Assembly (NCBI RefSeq): GCF_024296925.1
Contig: NZ_CP101125.1
Coordinates: 2,792,501-2,856,500, forward strand
Source of the DNA: Pseudomonas nunensis
Lineage (GTDB): Bacteria; Pseudomonadota; Gammaproteobacteria; Pseudomonadales; Pseudomonadaceae
Direction of reading: 5' to 3'
DNA: 64,000 nucleotides
Part shown: piece after piece, positions 47,384 to 56,392 of the stretch
Position numbering within the stretch: the first letter of the stretch is position 1
How the letters are laid out: each line of letters begins with the position of its first letter
Notes under the pieces: model-generated
Databases searched by the model: none
Seen by the model: only the letters and a program-made list of their open reading frames with translations
Told to the model about the DNA's origin: nothing
Made by a program: the position numbers and the translations under genes

Positions 47384-50300
47384 ATGACAGCTCCCCCACT
47401 CCCGTATTTTTTTGACGAGGCCGAAACGGCGGCCATCGCCCGGCAACCCGGCGATCGCGAAAAAGCCCTTAACTTCAGTATCGACGACCTGAAGTGGCTG
47501 AGGGCGGTTTACCTGGCCACCGATACCGCCCGCCTGGCGCACACACCCGGCATGCAAGTGCAACGAATATTGTTGACCCCGGACAATGGATCGGCAATTC
47601 CCCTGGCCGGCGCTTTTTCCATGAGCCGGCCCAATGACGGCGAAGCCACGCTCTACACCCCATGGAAAGGCCTGATCAAATATGCCGACATCAATGACCT
47701 CAAAAACACCGTAAAACGATGGCTTGGCGAAACGGCCGGCAAACGCGAGTTATTGCGTTATCTGTCCATCGAACAGCGCTGCACGGTCCTGGCCGCCAAC
47801 ACCCTGAGCGTTTCCACCCAGTCGATTGACGGTGCGGTGTTCCAGGATCAGCAGACCGTGATCGAGCGCAATCAACACCACAACGTCACCACAATGCTGG
47901 CCGAACTGATCAAGTGCCCAACCCTGCGCAGCATGCTCGACGACGCACTAAAAAACGCGTTGGTCCGGCACTTTCCCGGACTGGACCAGCGTCGCACGCG
48001 ACTGGACAGCTTTGCCGGCAATGCTCCTCGGCGCCAACTGTCCTCGCTGTCGCTGAGCGAAGCCGTGCTGCACTACTACCTCAACAACCAGTGGCCCGAC
48101 GGCGATACCCGGGTTTTCGTCCACCCGACCCGTAACGCGAACATCGATGCCGACAATCTGGCATGGGAAGTGGCGATCAAGGAGATCGCGCAAAGCCTGA
48201 CGCCGCATCTACGCAGCCTGCTCGACACCTTCTGGAACAGCCCGATGAACAACGGCCTGGCCCGCTCGGAATTTTTCGCGCAAAGCCTCGGTGACACCTA
48301 TTGCGTGGACCTCTTGCTCAAACGCCAGCAAGGGGTACTGAGCAGCCAGGAATACCTGCGGTTGATGAACGTCATACTGGCGGGCACCGACGATCTGCCC
48401 GCCTCGGACGATCCGGTGCGGATCGAGAAAGTACGGATCACGGCGCCGCTCAAACACTACGTCGAACCGGCCTGCACCTTGATGATCGGCACCGACAAGG
48501 CCAGCGCCTTTCTGTATACCCAGGCCAGAGGTGTCGAAACCAGCGGCAATTTGGGCCAGATCAAGAACACCTTGCTGAGCATGATGAAAAGCGAGGGCCA
48601 CGACGACAATCTGTTCAACTTCCTGGCCCTCGAAGAGCGCGGCCTGTTTCTCTCCCTGGAAGAACAGCAACGGCTGATTCTCGGGGTACCAATTGCCGGC
48701 CCGGTGTTCGCGCACTTGGTGTCGGACGTAATGGCCAAGCAACAGCAGAACCTGACTTACGCCTTGAGCCGTTACCGCGAAAGCGCCGGCGTGCTGGACC
48801 CGCATGCACTGCTCGACAACGCGCTGGATGTGCGCGCCTTGCTCGATAAACGGTTGCTGGCAATCGACGCCAATGGCCGCTGGAGTACCCGCGCCGATCA
48901 GCGCTGGAGCGCGCAACCGGCCACCGTGCGCGCGGACTCGGCCAAGCAACAACTGGCGTTGCTGGCCAGCGTCGACAATTCACTGCGACAGCAACTGCAA
49001 CAACACCCGGCCATTTCCAACACCGTCACCACGGTCGGGCAGGCTGAAAAAGATGTTCACGCTTCGCTGGAACTACTCAAACCCAAGTTCGCCCACACCC
49101 GGTCGACGGCGTTACGAAGCGAGCTCAAGCTACGAAGCCTGAGCCACTCCTTGGGCAGCGTGGAACAGGCGATGGTGCAGGCCGTTCTCGATACGCCGAT
49201 GCGGCTCAAGCGCAACGCCTTGAACGGTTTCCTGCCGGATGTGTTTGGCCTCGCGCTCAAGACCGACAGCGCTGACATGTTTAAGCTGGCCAGCTGTTTC
49301 GTGATCACCGAACGCGGCGGCCTGGATCCGCAACATTCCGGCAAAACCCTCCTGTGGACCCCGGCCCTGGGGTTTGAAGCCTTCCCGTCACTGACACCGA
49401 TGCGCACTGAACTCAACCGACGCCTGCTCAGTGAGCATGAGCGCCACGGGTTGCTGGAAAATCTGTTGCGTAGCGAACGCGTTCCTGGCCGCGTCTTTAC
49501 CCTCGCGCCGCTGCAGCTGATTCATGAAGATTTTCTAGAACACCTGCAACAACCCCATATTCGGCTGGATAACCATTTCGTCGAACACGTGCTCGCCTCC
49601 AACCTGCCCACCCGTCATCGCGCTGATCTGTTGAGCCTGACCGCACTGGCCGTGCCCAAGACCGGCCTGCAACGGGCGACGGCGGTTGCGCAGTCCTTGA
49701 TCACCCGGCAAAAACTGCCGGCATGGCTGACCAATGCGTCTCTGGAAGATCAGATACTGCATACCGAACTGTTGATGCAGTATTTGAACAATGCCGAGGA
49801 AGACAAGGACTACCTGAGCGGCATTCGCTCCCTGGAGCGCACGGCTCATCATGAACTGCACAAACAGCTCAGGGCCGACAAACACGACATTGACCCGGAC
49901 ACGATTGAAATCCGCATCAGCCCCCGGGCAACGTCCGATGCACAAACGCAAACCCTGCCGACCTTTGCCTTGATTCACCTGCACCACCTCGATGCGCTGA
50001 GCTTCAAGCCCGCCTCGCTGACGAATAAGCCGCTGCCTGCCAGCCTCGACGAAACCTACGTCAAAAACCTGATCCGCAACCTCAAGCCCGGGGAACATCA
50101 TCGCGCCGAGCTGAGCAAGGCCTTCGCCGATTCCCATGCCGATGCCGCGACCCGCAGAAAGCGCTTCGCCACGCAATTGCCCTGGCAACTGCTGCATTAC
50201 GCCCATTCAGAGAAACTCCAGGAACGCTTGAGCGCCAGCGGGTTTGACCTGATTCGGCAAGTCATCGACATGCCCGACGCGATTGCCCGTGACGCAGTGG

Positions 50301-52162
50301 ACGGCAGCAACGCGATTATCCGTCCACTTGAACTGCTGGGTACCCGCAATGAATCGGCGATCAACGTGCCGGGGGTCTACCTGATCGGGCCGAAAAACAA
50401 CGCGACCGGGCCGCAAGTCCTGCTGGCGCCCTACAGCCCGGAACACGGGATCAAGGAATATGAAAGCGAAAGTGCGTTGCTGACCGAGCTGAAAACCACC
50501 AGTGCGTTGCAGCGCTGGGTGCTCAACAGCCTTTCTCCGGCAGACCGGGCCCTGTGCAAAACCCGTCTGGCACGCCCTGCCAGCGTCAAACTGGCCTCCA
50601 GTCCCGTCAAAGGGCCGTTGTTCATGCAGCTGTTCAAAGACAACGCCGACCTGTTGGCCCGGTTGCTGGGCTGCCAATCGAACACCGACGGTCAAAGCGA
50701 GTGGGCGACCATCAAACATGTCTTGGGCGAAGACCTGGACCAGGCGCTGACTTTTGTGTCAGGCAAACTGGCCTACCCCGTCACCGTATGGCGCAGCTAC
50801 CGCGACATCCAGGCATCGGCTGAAGACCTGCAAGAACATAAATGGGGGGCAGCGCTGAAAGCCTTTATCCGTGGCATGGCGCAACTGGCCATGTTGCGCG
50901 AGTCGATGGACAGTCGCGAGCCTTCGCCACCCGCCTCCGACGCCGCCACGCCCTCTGAAAGGATCGACATCACCGCCCCCGAGCGAACGCGCTTGCAGCG
51001 TCATGAAAGCACCGACGTGGACCTCGGCGCCCTGACACAGGACAGCAAGCTTGGACTCTACGCGAACGCCGCCACGCAACAGCATTACGCGCCGATTGAC
51101 GGCAAGGTCTACCCGATCCAGAAGCGCGGCAGCCGCTGGATCATCCGTGGCGATAAGGTCGATGGGCCTTATGCGCTACGGAACGCGTCGAAAAAATGGG
51201 TGCTGGATGCAGAGGCTCAGACGCCGCGCTACAACCTGCTCCGGCGCTTGAAGACTTGGGACACGGTCAACGCCGGGATGAATGTCCAGGCCGATGGCAT
51301 GACTGAGATCCGCCAGTTGTTTCCGGTCCGGGCCAGACTGATCGATGAAGGGCTCGACCTGGCGACCACCTACGCCTGGAACAGCTTTCGCAATCTGCAG
51401 TTGTTGAAGACCTCGTCCACTCGAACGACGCCGGTCAATTTACTGATCAGGGAATTTATCGATGTACCTGAGGTGCTGCCCGAACACGTAACGATGATTG
51501 AAAAAGTCGTACAAGAGATCCTGGGGGCGCTACTCGATCCGACGCTCAGGCAAGAAAACTCCACGCGGTTTGTCATCGGCAGGGCCAAGGATGAACCGGA
51601 AAACGTCTTGGCGTTTGCGATCCCGACCGATCAGAGAAACAAGATTTACCTGGCAGAGAAATTCTTTTTCCCCAAATTCGAGCACTATCGTAATTACATG
51701 AAGGACGCCTCGTTTCCGATCAGCACCCATGCCCGCGCGACGACGCTGATCCATGAACTTTCACACATAACCTGCAAGACCGATGACATTGCGTATCTGG
51801 ACTCGTTGCGACCCTTTCCCGACCTGATCGAAACCACCACCCTGCGCGCCATCGCACTGAAGGACGCGCTGACAGGGATTCAGAACAAAGCACTATCGAC
51901 ACGAACGCCCCCGGCGGAGCTGTTTAGCGTCTACAACCCCGTGGACGAAATCTGGGAAGACTTTGGTGACACGACGCTCGAATACACCGACCGCGCACTG
52001 AACCAGGTCTTGAGATTGACCGGAAAAGAAACGCTGGACGAAGCGCGGACAATTTTCAGGGCTGATGCAACGGTCAGGCTGGCGGTGCAGTTGGGTAATG
52101 CCGATTCGGTGTCCTGGCTGATCAGCCAACTGGGGCGCCAACTGCACGCCCGCACACCCTGA
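47384..52162 (+). CDS. Very large dermonecrotic-toxin-like protein with C-terminal metallopeptidase motif
   Basis: 1592 residues from the ATG at 47384 (GAGGAAAAACC upstream). No signal peptide. Most of the protein resembles the large Pseudomonas proteins that I remember being annotated as dermonecrotic-toxin domain (DUF6543) proteins. Typical pieces include repeated long helical regions and the NVPGVYLIGPKNNATGPQVLLAPYSPEHG-type segment (about 985-1030). The last about 200 residues contain LIHELSHITCKTDDIAY: HExxH at His1457-His1461 followed by TDDxxY. This resembles the aspzincin (M35, deuterolysin/Lys-endopeptidase) arrangement, with Asp1467 or Asp1468 as candidate third ligand. Likely a secreted or injected toxin aimed at host or competitor proteins. 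No immunity gene or secretion locus adjoins it. Confidence 0.72.
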   Translation: MTAPPLPYFFDEAETAAIARQPGDREKALNFSIDDLKWLRAVYLATDTARLAHTPGMQVQRILLTPDNGSAIPLAGAFSMSRPNDGEATLYTPWKGLIKYADINDLKNTVKRWLGETAGKRELLRYLSIEQRCTVLAANTLSVSTQSIDGAVFQDQQTVIERNQHHNVTTMLAELIKCPTLRSMLDDALKNALVRHFPGLDQRRTRLDSFAGNAPRRQLSSLSLSEAVLHYYLNNQWPDGDTRVFVHPTRNANIDADNLAWEVAIKEIAQSLTPHLRSLLDTFWNSPMNNGLARSEFFAQSLGDTYCVDLLLKRQQGVLSSQEYLRLMNVILAGTDDLPASDDPVRIEKVRITAPLKHYVEPACTLMIGTDKASAFLYTQARGVETSGNLGQIKNTLLSMMKSEGHDDNLFNFLALEERGLFLSLEEQQRLILGVPIAGPVFAHLVSDVMAKQQQNLTYALSRYRESAGVLDPHALLDNALDVRALLDKRLLAIDANGRWSTRADQRWSAQPATVRADSAKQQLALLASVDNSLRQQLQQHPAISNTVTTVGQAEKDVHASLELLKPKFAHTRSTALRSELKLRSLSHSLGSVEQAMVQAVLDTPMRLKRNALNGFLPDVFGLALKTDSADMFKLASCFVITERGGLDPQHSGKTLLWTPALGFEAFPSLTPMRTELNRRLLSEHERHGLLENLLRSERVPGRVFTLAPLQLIHEDFLEHLQQPHIRLDNHFVEHVLASNLPTRHRADLLSLTALAVPKTGLQRATAVAQSLITRQKLPAWLTNASLEDQILHTELLMQYLNNAEEDKDYLSGIRSLERTAHHELHKQLRADKHDIDPDTIEIRISPRATSDAQTQTLPTFALIHLHHLDALSFKPASLTNKPLPASLDETYVKNLIRNLKPGEHHRAELSKAFADSHADAATRRKRFATQLPWQLLHYAHSEKLQERLSASGFDLIRQVIDMPDAIARDAVDGSNAIIRPLELLGTRNESAINVPGVYLIGPKNNATGPQVLLAPYSPEHGIKEYESESALLTELKTTSALQRWVLNSLSPADRALCKTRLARPASVKLASSPVKGPLFMQLFKDNADLLARLLGCQSNTDGQSEWATIKHVLGEDLDQALTFVSGKLAYPVTVWRSYRDIQASAEDLQEHKWGAALKAFIRGMAQLAMLRESMDSREPSPPASDAATPSERIDITAPERTRLQRHESTDVDLGALTQDSKLGLYANAATQQHYAPIDGKVYPIQKRGSRWIIRGDKVDGPYALRNASKKWVLDAEAQTPRYNLLRRLKTWDTVNAGMNVQADGMTEIRQLFPVRARLIDEGLDLATTYAWNSFRNLQLLKTSSTRTTPVNLLIREFIDVPEVLPEHVTMIEKVVQEILGALLDPTLRQENSTRFVIGRAKDEPENVLAFAIPTDQRNKIYLAEKFFFPKFEHYRNYMKDASFPISTHARATTLIHELSHITCKTDDIAYLDSLRPFPDLIETTTLRAIALKDALTGIQNKALSTRTPPAELFSVYNPVDEIWEDFGDTTLEYTDRALNQVLRLTGKETLDEARTIFRADATVRLAVQLGNADSVSWLISQLGRQLHARTP

Positions 52163-52175
52163 AAGCACGAACTAT

Positions 52176-52263
52176 TGTGGGAGCGGGCTTGCTCGCGAAA
52201 GCGGTAGATCAGTCAGTATCAATGTTGACTGTGCCACCGTCTTCGCGGGCAAACCCGCTCCCC
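52176..52263. repeat. Degenerate REPIN
   Basis: The left arm is intact; the right arm has diverged (TTCGCGGGCAAACCCGCTCCCC). It is located between convergent toxin-like and PepSY genes. Confidence 0.85.
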
Positions 52264-52274
52264 TGGGATCGTCT

Positions 52275-52544
52275 TCAGTCCTTCTGATCACGCAGGATGT
52301 TGCCCGAGGCGCCGTCGATGCGGAACTCATAGACCACGCCATCGGCCTTGCGGCCCTCGCCCTTCCAATAACCGTTGTTGTCAGCTTCTACTTCATAGAC
52401 CTCGACATAACCTGCCTTGGTCTTCGCGGTTTCAATAGCCTTCTCGATCGAGATCCAGCCGGCCCCCGGACGATCAGCCATGGCTGCGCCAGCGCTCAAC
52501 AAGGTTGCAGCGGCAATGACGGCAGCAAAGGTTTTCTTGATCAT
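52275..52544 (-). CDS. Periplasmic PepSY-domain protein
   Basis: 89 residues from the ATG at 52544 (GGAG 9 bp upstream). Signal peptide about 1-23 (ending AMA). One PepSY domain: WISIEKAIETAKTKAGYVEVYEVEADNNGYWKGEGRKADGVVYEFRIDGASGNIL. PepSY domains are thought to bind or inhibit peptidases or to sense signals. It is divergent from the fecR-like gene, 152 bp away. Confidence 0.85.
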   Translation of the reverse strand: MIKKTFAAVIAAATLLSAGAAMADRPGAGWISIEKAIETAKTKAGYVEVYEVEADNNGYWKGEGRKADGVVYEFRIDGASGNILRDQKD

Positions 52545-52696
52545 TTTTTCACTCCATTTGTGGATACTGTGTATTGAGGTCCTTTTTTTAGGGCCTTGCG
52601 GGGAAAAATAAGTTCCACTTTGATGGGTAATTGCCATGACGGATGTTCTCGATACGTTGCCCTCAAGGTTAGAATGCAGCAAATCAGGATGAGTCA

Positions 52697-53710
52697 ATGA
52701 CCGAACACACCTTCTCGGAAGCCGAATACGACGCCGTCACCGATGCCGCTGCGCACTGGTGCATGCGTCTGCACGCCATCGACTGCACAGCCGAAGAGCG
52801 CCAGGCGTTCGAGCAATGGCGTGATGCACATCCGCTGCATGCATTCGAATACGAAGCCATGCTGGAGATCTGGGACGTTGCCGGCGATTTGCCGCGTCCA
52901 GAGTCCGCCGCCCCGCCCCTGCACGTGCCCCTGCCCAGCAAGCCCTCGACATCCTGGCGCACCTTTGGCATCAGCGCCGCAGCCTGTGCCTTGGCGCTGC
53001 CGCTGGCGGCGTACACCGGATGGAATCTTGGCTGGTTGCCCAATTCCTATCAGCATTTCGAATCCACTGACAACGTACGCCAGGTCACCCTGAGCGACGG
53101 CAGCCAGGTGGAACTGAACCTGAGCAGTGAGCTGACCTTCAGCAACTACAAGGATGAACGCCGGGTCACCCTGAAAAAAGGTGAAGCCTTCTTCAGTGTC
53201 AGCCACGACATGAAACACCCCTTCATCGTCAAGGCAGCCGAAGGCCGGATTCGGGTGACCGGCACCAAGTTCAACGTCTGGCTGTATGAAGATCAGGTGC
53301 GTGTGAACCTGATCGAAGGCTCAGTGCTGGTGACCAGCAACGACGCGCTGAACGGCGACGGGTTGCGCCTGGGGCCGTCGATGCAGGCGCGTTTCCGCCA
53401 CGGCGACTTTATGCCGCAGATCAGTGAAACCTACGCCAACGACAGCTCCCTGGCGTGGCGCAGCGGCAAACTGGTGCTCGATGACCTGCCGCTGAGCGAG
53501 GCATTGCCACTGATCAATCGCTACTTGGCCAAACCGGTGATGGTTGCCGATAAAAGCACCGCTTCGATCCGCCTAGGCGGCATCTACAACATCAAGGAAA
53601 TCAACAATCTCGTGGCGACCCTGCCCCGGGTGTTGCCGGTGTACCTGACTCGCAACGAGAACGGCAACCCGGTGCTCAATGCAATTCCCAGGCAAACGCC
53701 AAAAAGCTGA
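52697..53710 (+). CDS. FecR-family anti-sigma / sigma regulator (orphan)
   Basis: 337 residues. N-terminal cytoplasmic anti-sigma region (AAHWCMRLHAIDCTAEERQAFEQWRDAHPLHAFEYEAMLEIW), one membrane segment about 88-107, then the periplasmic FecR domain (NVRQVTLSDGSQVELNLSSELTFSNYKDERRVTLKKGEAFFSVSHDMKHPFIVKA) and a C-terminal secretin/TonB short N-terminal-like region. FecR proteins relay ferric-siderophore signals from a TonB receptor to an ECF sigma factor. Neither partner gene adjoins here. The nearest TonB receptor (16 kb) lacks a signalling domain. Confidence 0.88.
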   Translation: MTEHTFSEAEYDAVTDAAAHWCMRLHAIDCTAEERQAFEQWRDAHPLHAFEYEAMLEIWDVAGDLPRPESAAPPLHVPLPSKPSTSWRTFGISAAACALALPLAAYTGWNLGWLPNSYQHFESTDNVRQVTLSDGSQVELNLSSELTFSNYKDERRVTLKKGEAFFSVSHDMKHPFIVKAAEGRIRVTGTKFNVWLYEDQVRVNLIEGSVLVTSNDALNGDGLRLGPSMQARFRHGDFMPQISETYANDSSLAWRSGKLVLDDLPLSEALPLINRYLAKPVMVADKSTASIRLGGIYNIKEINNLVATLPRVLPVYLTRNENGNPVLNAIPRQTPKS

Positions 53711-53741
53711 AGGCCGCTACCCATGAGGGGTGCGGCCTTCA
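53708..53741 (+). terminator. Hairpin after the fecR-like gene
   Basis: A 10-bp stem TGAAGGCCGC / GCGGCCTTCA overlaps the stop codon; only a weak T tract follows. It lies between convergent fecR and pvdQ. Confidence 0.55.
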
Positions 53742-53774
53742 TGTTTGCCACAGACAGATTGATAGAGCGGCGTT

Positions 53775-56108
53775 TTACTGCGTCGCCACCTTCCCTACTT
53801 TGTCATCCGACTCGCGAATGGTCTGCACCTGATACTGCGGATCAGCCTTGATCTGCTGCTCGGTGAACGGCAACACACTCAACTGTTTCTTCGAGAAGGC
53901 CTGCGTCTGGTCCCGTGCGTACTTCGACGCCGGATCACTGGACAACGAGAACGCCAGCAAGCCTTGCGCGTGCGGACCTTTTTCATCGAAGGACACGATT
54001 TGCAGGTAACTGGTGCCGCTGACCACTTCAAGCTTGCCGTCGGTTCTCGGCACGCTCTGGATCGCGTTGTAAATCCCCAGCGGGCCCGGTCCACCGTGGA
54101 TCGATGTTTGTTGTCCGCCGCTGCTCACCACTTGAATATCGCCCCAGCGAGTGTCCGGCTTAAGCCCCATTTTCGTGGTCAATTCAGCCGACGCGAGCAT
54201 CGCTTCGCGTATGGCTTTGGCGACTTCCGGCCGTTCGAACGCCAGCCCGCTCGGGGTGTGTTGCGCGTCTTTCGGATCGAACGCCACGCGCCAGATGTCC
54301 GGCGACTGTTGCAGCGTCTGCATGACATTCTGGAAGTGCACCAAGCCCGGACCGCTGTCCAGATTCGCCCGGCCATCCCAGGCTTTCAGGCTGGCACACA
54401 CCGATGCCTGCGCTGCTGCATCGGCACTGCAGAATTTCAGCAAGTCCGGCAACACCTGCGCCGCCAGATACACCTGATCATCCATCACCATGTGTTGCAG
54501 ATCCGCGGCGGCCAGCTTCCCGGTCTTGGCCAGCGAACCCAGGCGATCCAGGGCAAATCGCGAACGCAGGCCCAGCGGCTGGCTGTCCTGACTGATCAAT
54601 GGCGAGAAACCGGTCAGCGGTTGCGCCGGGTTAGCCAGCCACGCGGAATCGTTGGAGTGCTGAACGAAGTCCTTGCGCAGTAATTGCGGCAACTGGTCCG
54701 CCGCATAAATGCCCTTTTGCGCAGCGTTCGGATCAATGTCCCAGGCGCAGGCACTGTTGGAACCGTCGAGCACAATCATCTTCAGCCCGATCCGAGGATC
54801 GCTGCACTTGGCGAGCTTGTCGGCATTCACATTCGGTACCACCGACAGGTTCATGTAAAGCGTCTGCCCCTGATCGTCCGCCGCCAGGGTGTTGACCCAC
54901 GGAATGCCTTGGATCTTGTGCACCGATGCTTGTAAATCCTTGAGGCTGGTGGCGCGGTTCATCGCGTACCACTGTTGCAAGACGCGGTCGTTTTCCAGGT
55001 TGGCATCGCGCAGGCTATAAGCGTACTGATTGTCCCAGTCGAGCTTGCCGGGCCATTGCACGATCGGGCCAAACACCGAACTGTAGACCACGTGCGAAAC
55101 CGGTTTGACCTGGCCATCCGGCTGTTTCACCTGCACCGTCAGAGTCTGTTTATCCAGCGGCAACGACTTGCCATCGAGCAGGTAGCGGGTCGGATCCTTC
55201 GGGTCCAGTTGCAGGCGATACAAGGTGAAATGCTTGGACGAATCCACCGTGTGGGTCCAGGCCAGGTGCTGGTTGAAACCGATATTGATCATCGGCAGAC
55301 CAGGCAACGCTGCGCCCATCACATCCAGTTTGCCGGGAATCGTCAGGTGCATCTGGTAGAAGCGCATCCCGCCAACCCAAGGAAAATGCGGGTTGGCCAG
55401 GAGCATGCCGCGACCGTTGAACGAACGCTCGCTGCCGATGGCCACCGCGTTGCTGCCACGGTCCAGCGCGAAACGCTGTTGGCGTTCGGCGGCAAGCTGG
55501 AACGACTGCGCGCCGCCTACCGTTTGAGCCACCGCAGCCGGCGGCGTGGCGCCGGCCAAGGCTTCGGCAAACTGCCCGACTCCGCCTTCTACCAACAGGC
55601 GTCGGGTGATTTTCACCAGGTCCTCGGCGGCAATCGGGCGCACCCAGTCGTCCTGGCATTGCGCCGGCAAACCCTGTGCCTGACGTTCGGCCAGGGAGCG
55701 GTTGTAGCCTGCCACGTATCCGTCAATCAGATCGCGCACTTGCGGGGTTTGCGCCTGCCAGAAACCGGCCACCGCTTGCGGGGTATTCAGCCAGTTGAAA
55801 AACAGGTCACTGGCCGGGTTCGCGCGTTCTTCGAGGGTGAATTGATCCGGGCCGAAATACCGCGAACGCTCGCCGTTGACGGTGACGATCTCGTTGGCCA
55901 TCAGGCACAGGTTGTCCTGGGCGTAGGCGTAGCCGATGCCGTAACCGAGTCCACGCTCGTTCTCTGCACGAATGTGCGGCACGCCGAAACTGGTGCGGCG
56001 AATATCCACGGCCGAAGGTTCCGGCGCACTGCGCGCGCTCGCCGCAACACTCAGCCCCAGCAACACACCTGCAAGACTCAACCGGGTTAACTGCCTGCTA
56101 ATAATCAC
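53775..56108 (-). CDS. pvdQ: Acylase PvdQ (pyoverdine maturation, Ntn-hydrolase)
   Basis: 777 residues from GTG 56108, with AGGAG 5 bp upstream and a signal peptide directly after it (ending AASA). The longer frame's ATG at 56198 lies inside the PvdS box and cannot be used from that promoter. Penicillin-amidase fold: FGVPHIRAENERGLGYGIGYAYAQDNLC in the alpha subunit, and the autoprocessing site ALDRG/SNAVAIG, making Ser219 the N-terminal nucleophile of the beta subunit. PvdQ removes the myristoyl/myristoleoyl chain from acylated ferribactin in the periplasm; homologues also cleave long-chain acyl-homoserine lactones. Iron-starvation expression fits the upstream box. Confidence 0.93.
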   Translation of the reverse strand: MIISRQLTRLSLAGVLLGLSVAASARSAPEPSAVDIRRTSFGVPHIRAENERGLGYGIGYAYAQDNLCLMANEIVTVNGERSRYFGPDQFTLEERANPASDLFFNWLNTPQAVAGFWQAQTPQVRDLIDGYVAGYNRSLAERQAQGLPAQCQDDWVRPIAAEDLVKITRRLLVEGGVGQFAEALAGATPPAAVAQTVGGAQSFQLAAERQQRFALDRGSNAVAIGSERSFNGRGMLLANPHFPWVGGMRFYQMHLTIPGKLDVMGAALPGLPMINIGFNQHLAWTHTVDSSKHFTLYRLQLDPKDPTRYLLDGKSLPLDKQTLTVQVKQPDGQVKPVSHVVYSSVFGPIVQWPGKLDWDNQYAYSLRDANLENDRVLQQWYAMNRATSLKDLQASVHKIQGIPWVNTLAADDQGQTLYMNLSVVPNVNADKLAKCSDPRIGLKMIVLDGSNSACAWDIDPNAAQKGIYAADQLPQLLRKDFVQHSNDSAWLANPAQPLTGFSPLISQDSQPLGLRSRFALDRLGSLAKTGKLAAADLQHMVMDDQVYLAAQVLPDLLKFCSADAAAQASVCASLKAWDGRANLDSGPGLVHFQNVMQTLQQSPDIWRVAFDPKDAQHTPSGLAFERPEVAKAIREAMLASAELTTKMGLKPDTRWGDIQVVSSGGQQTSIHGGPGPLGIYNAIQSVPRTDGKLEVVSGTSYLQIVSFDEKGPHAQGLLAFSLSSDPASKYARDQTQAFSKKQLSVLPFTEQQIKADPQYQVQTIRESDDKVGKVATQ

Positions 56109-56179
56109 GCTCGCTCCTGATGGACATGGCCTGGAAAAATCACACCCGCGTTCTACACGGAATGTGCCTGTCCTCAGGA

Positions 56180-56203
56180 ACGAAAAAATCCTCAGCAAAT
56201 TTA
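56180..56203 (-). promoter_or_regulatory. Iron-starvation (PvdS) promoter box of pvdQ
   Basis: On the minus strand: TAAAT (56203-56199), exactly 16 bases, then CGT (56182-56180). This equals the PvdS consensus TAAAT-N16-CGT, 72 bp before the pvdQ start codon. Recognition by the ECF sigma factor PvdS is expected. Confidence 0.8.
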
Positions 56204-56220
56204 GGCGGCGCAGCGGCTTG

Positions 56221-56260
56221 CCGATGCCGATGCCGATGCCGATGCCGATGCCGATGCCGA
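56221..56260. repeat. Hexanucleotide microsatellite (CCGATG)6
   Basis: Six perfect CCGATG units plus CCGA. Located 18 bp beyond the -35 end of the PvdS box and 130 bp upstream of the divergent Fur-like gene. Confidence 0.95.
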
Positions 56261-56392
56261 ATCACATGGCGATCACATGCCATCGACAAATTTTCTACAT
56301 CAAAGCCTTCATGATTTGCCGTGCTCGTTCGTCTTAATGATTGAGAGCACCATCACTATTTTCCTGATCAGGCTCTGAAAAGGAGTTTTTGA

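Noticed and set aside
56109..56198. Longer N-terminus of PvdQ starting at 56198
   Set aside because: The start would lie within the PvdS promoter box, and the signal peptide and ribosome-binding site support GTG 56108.
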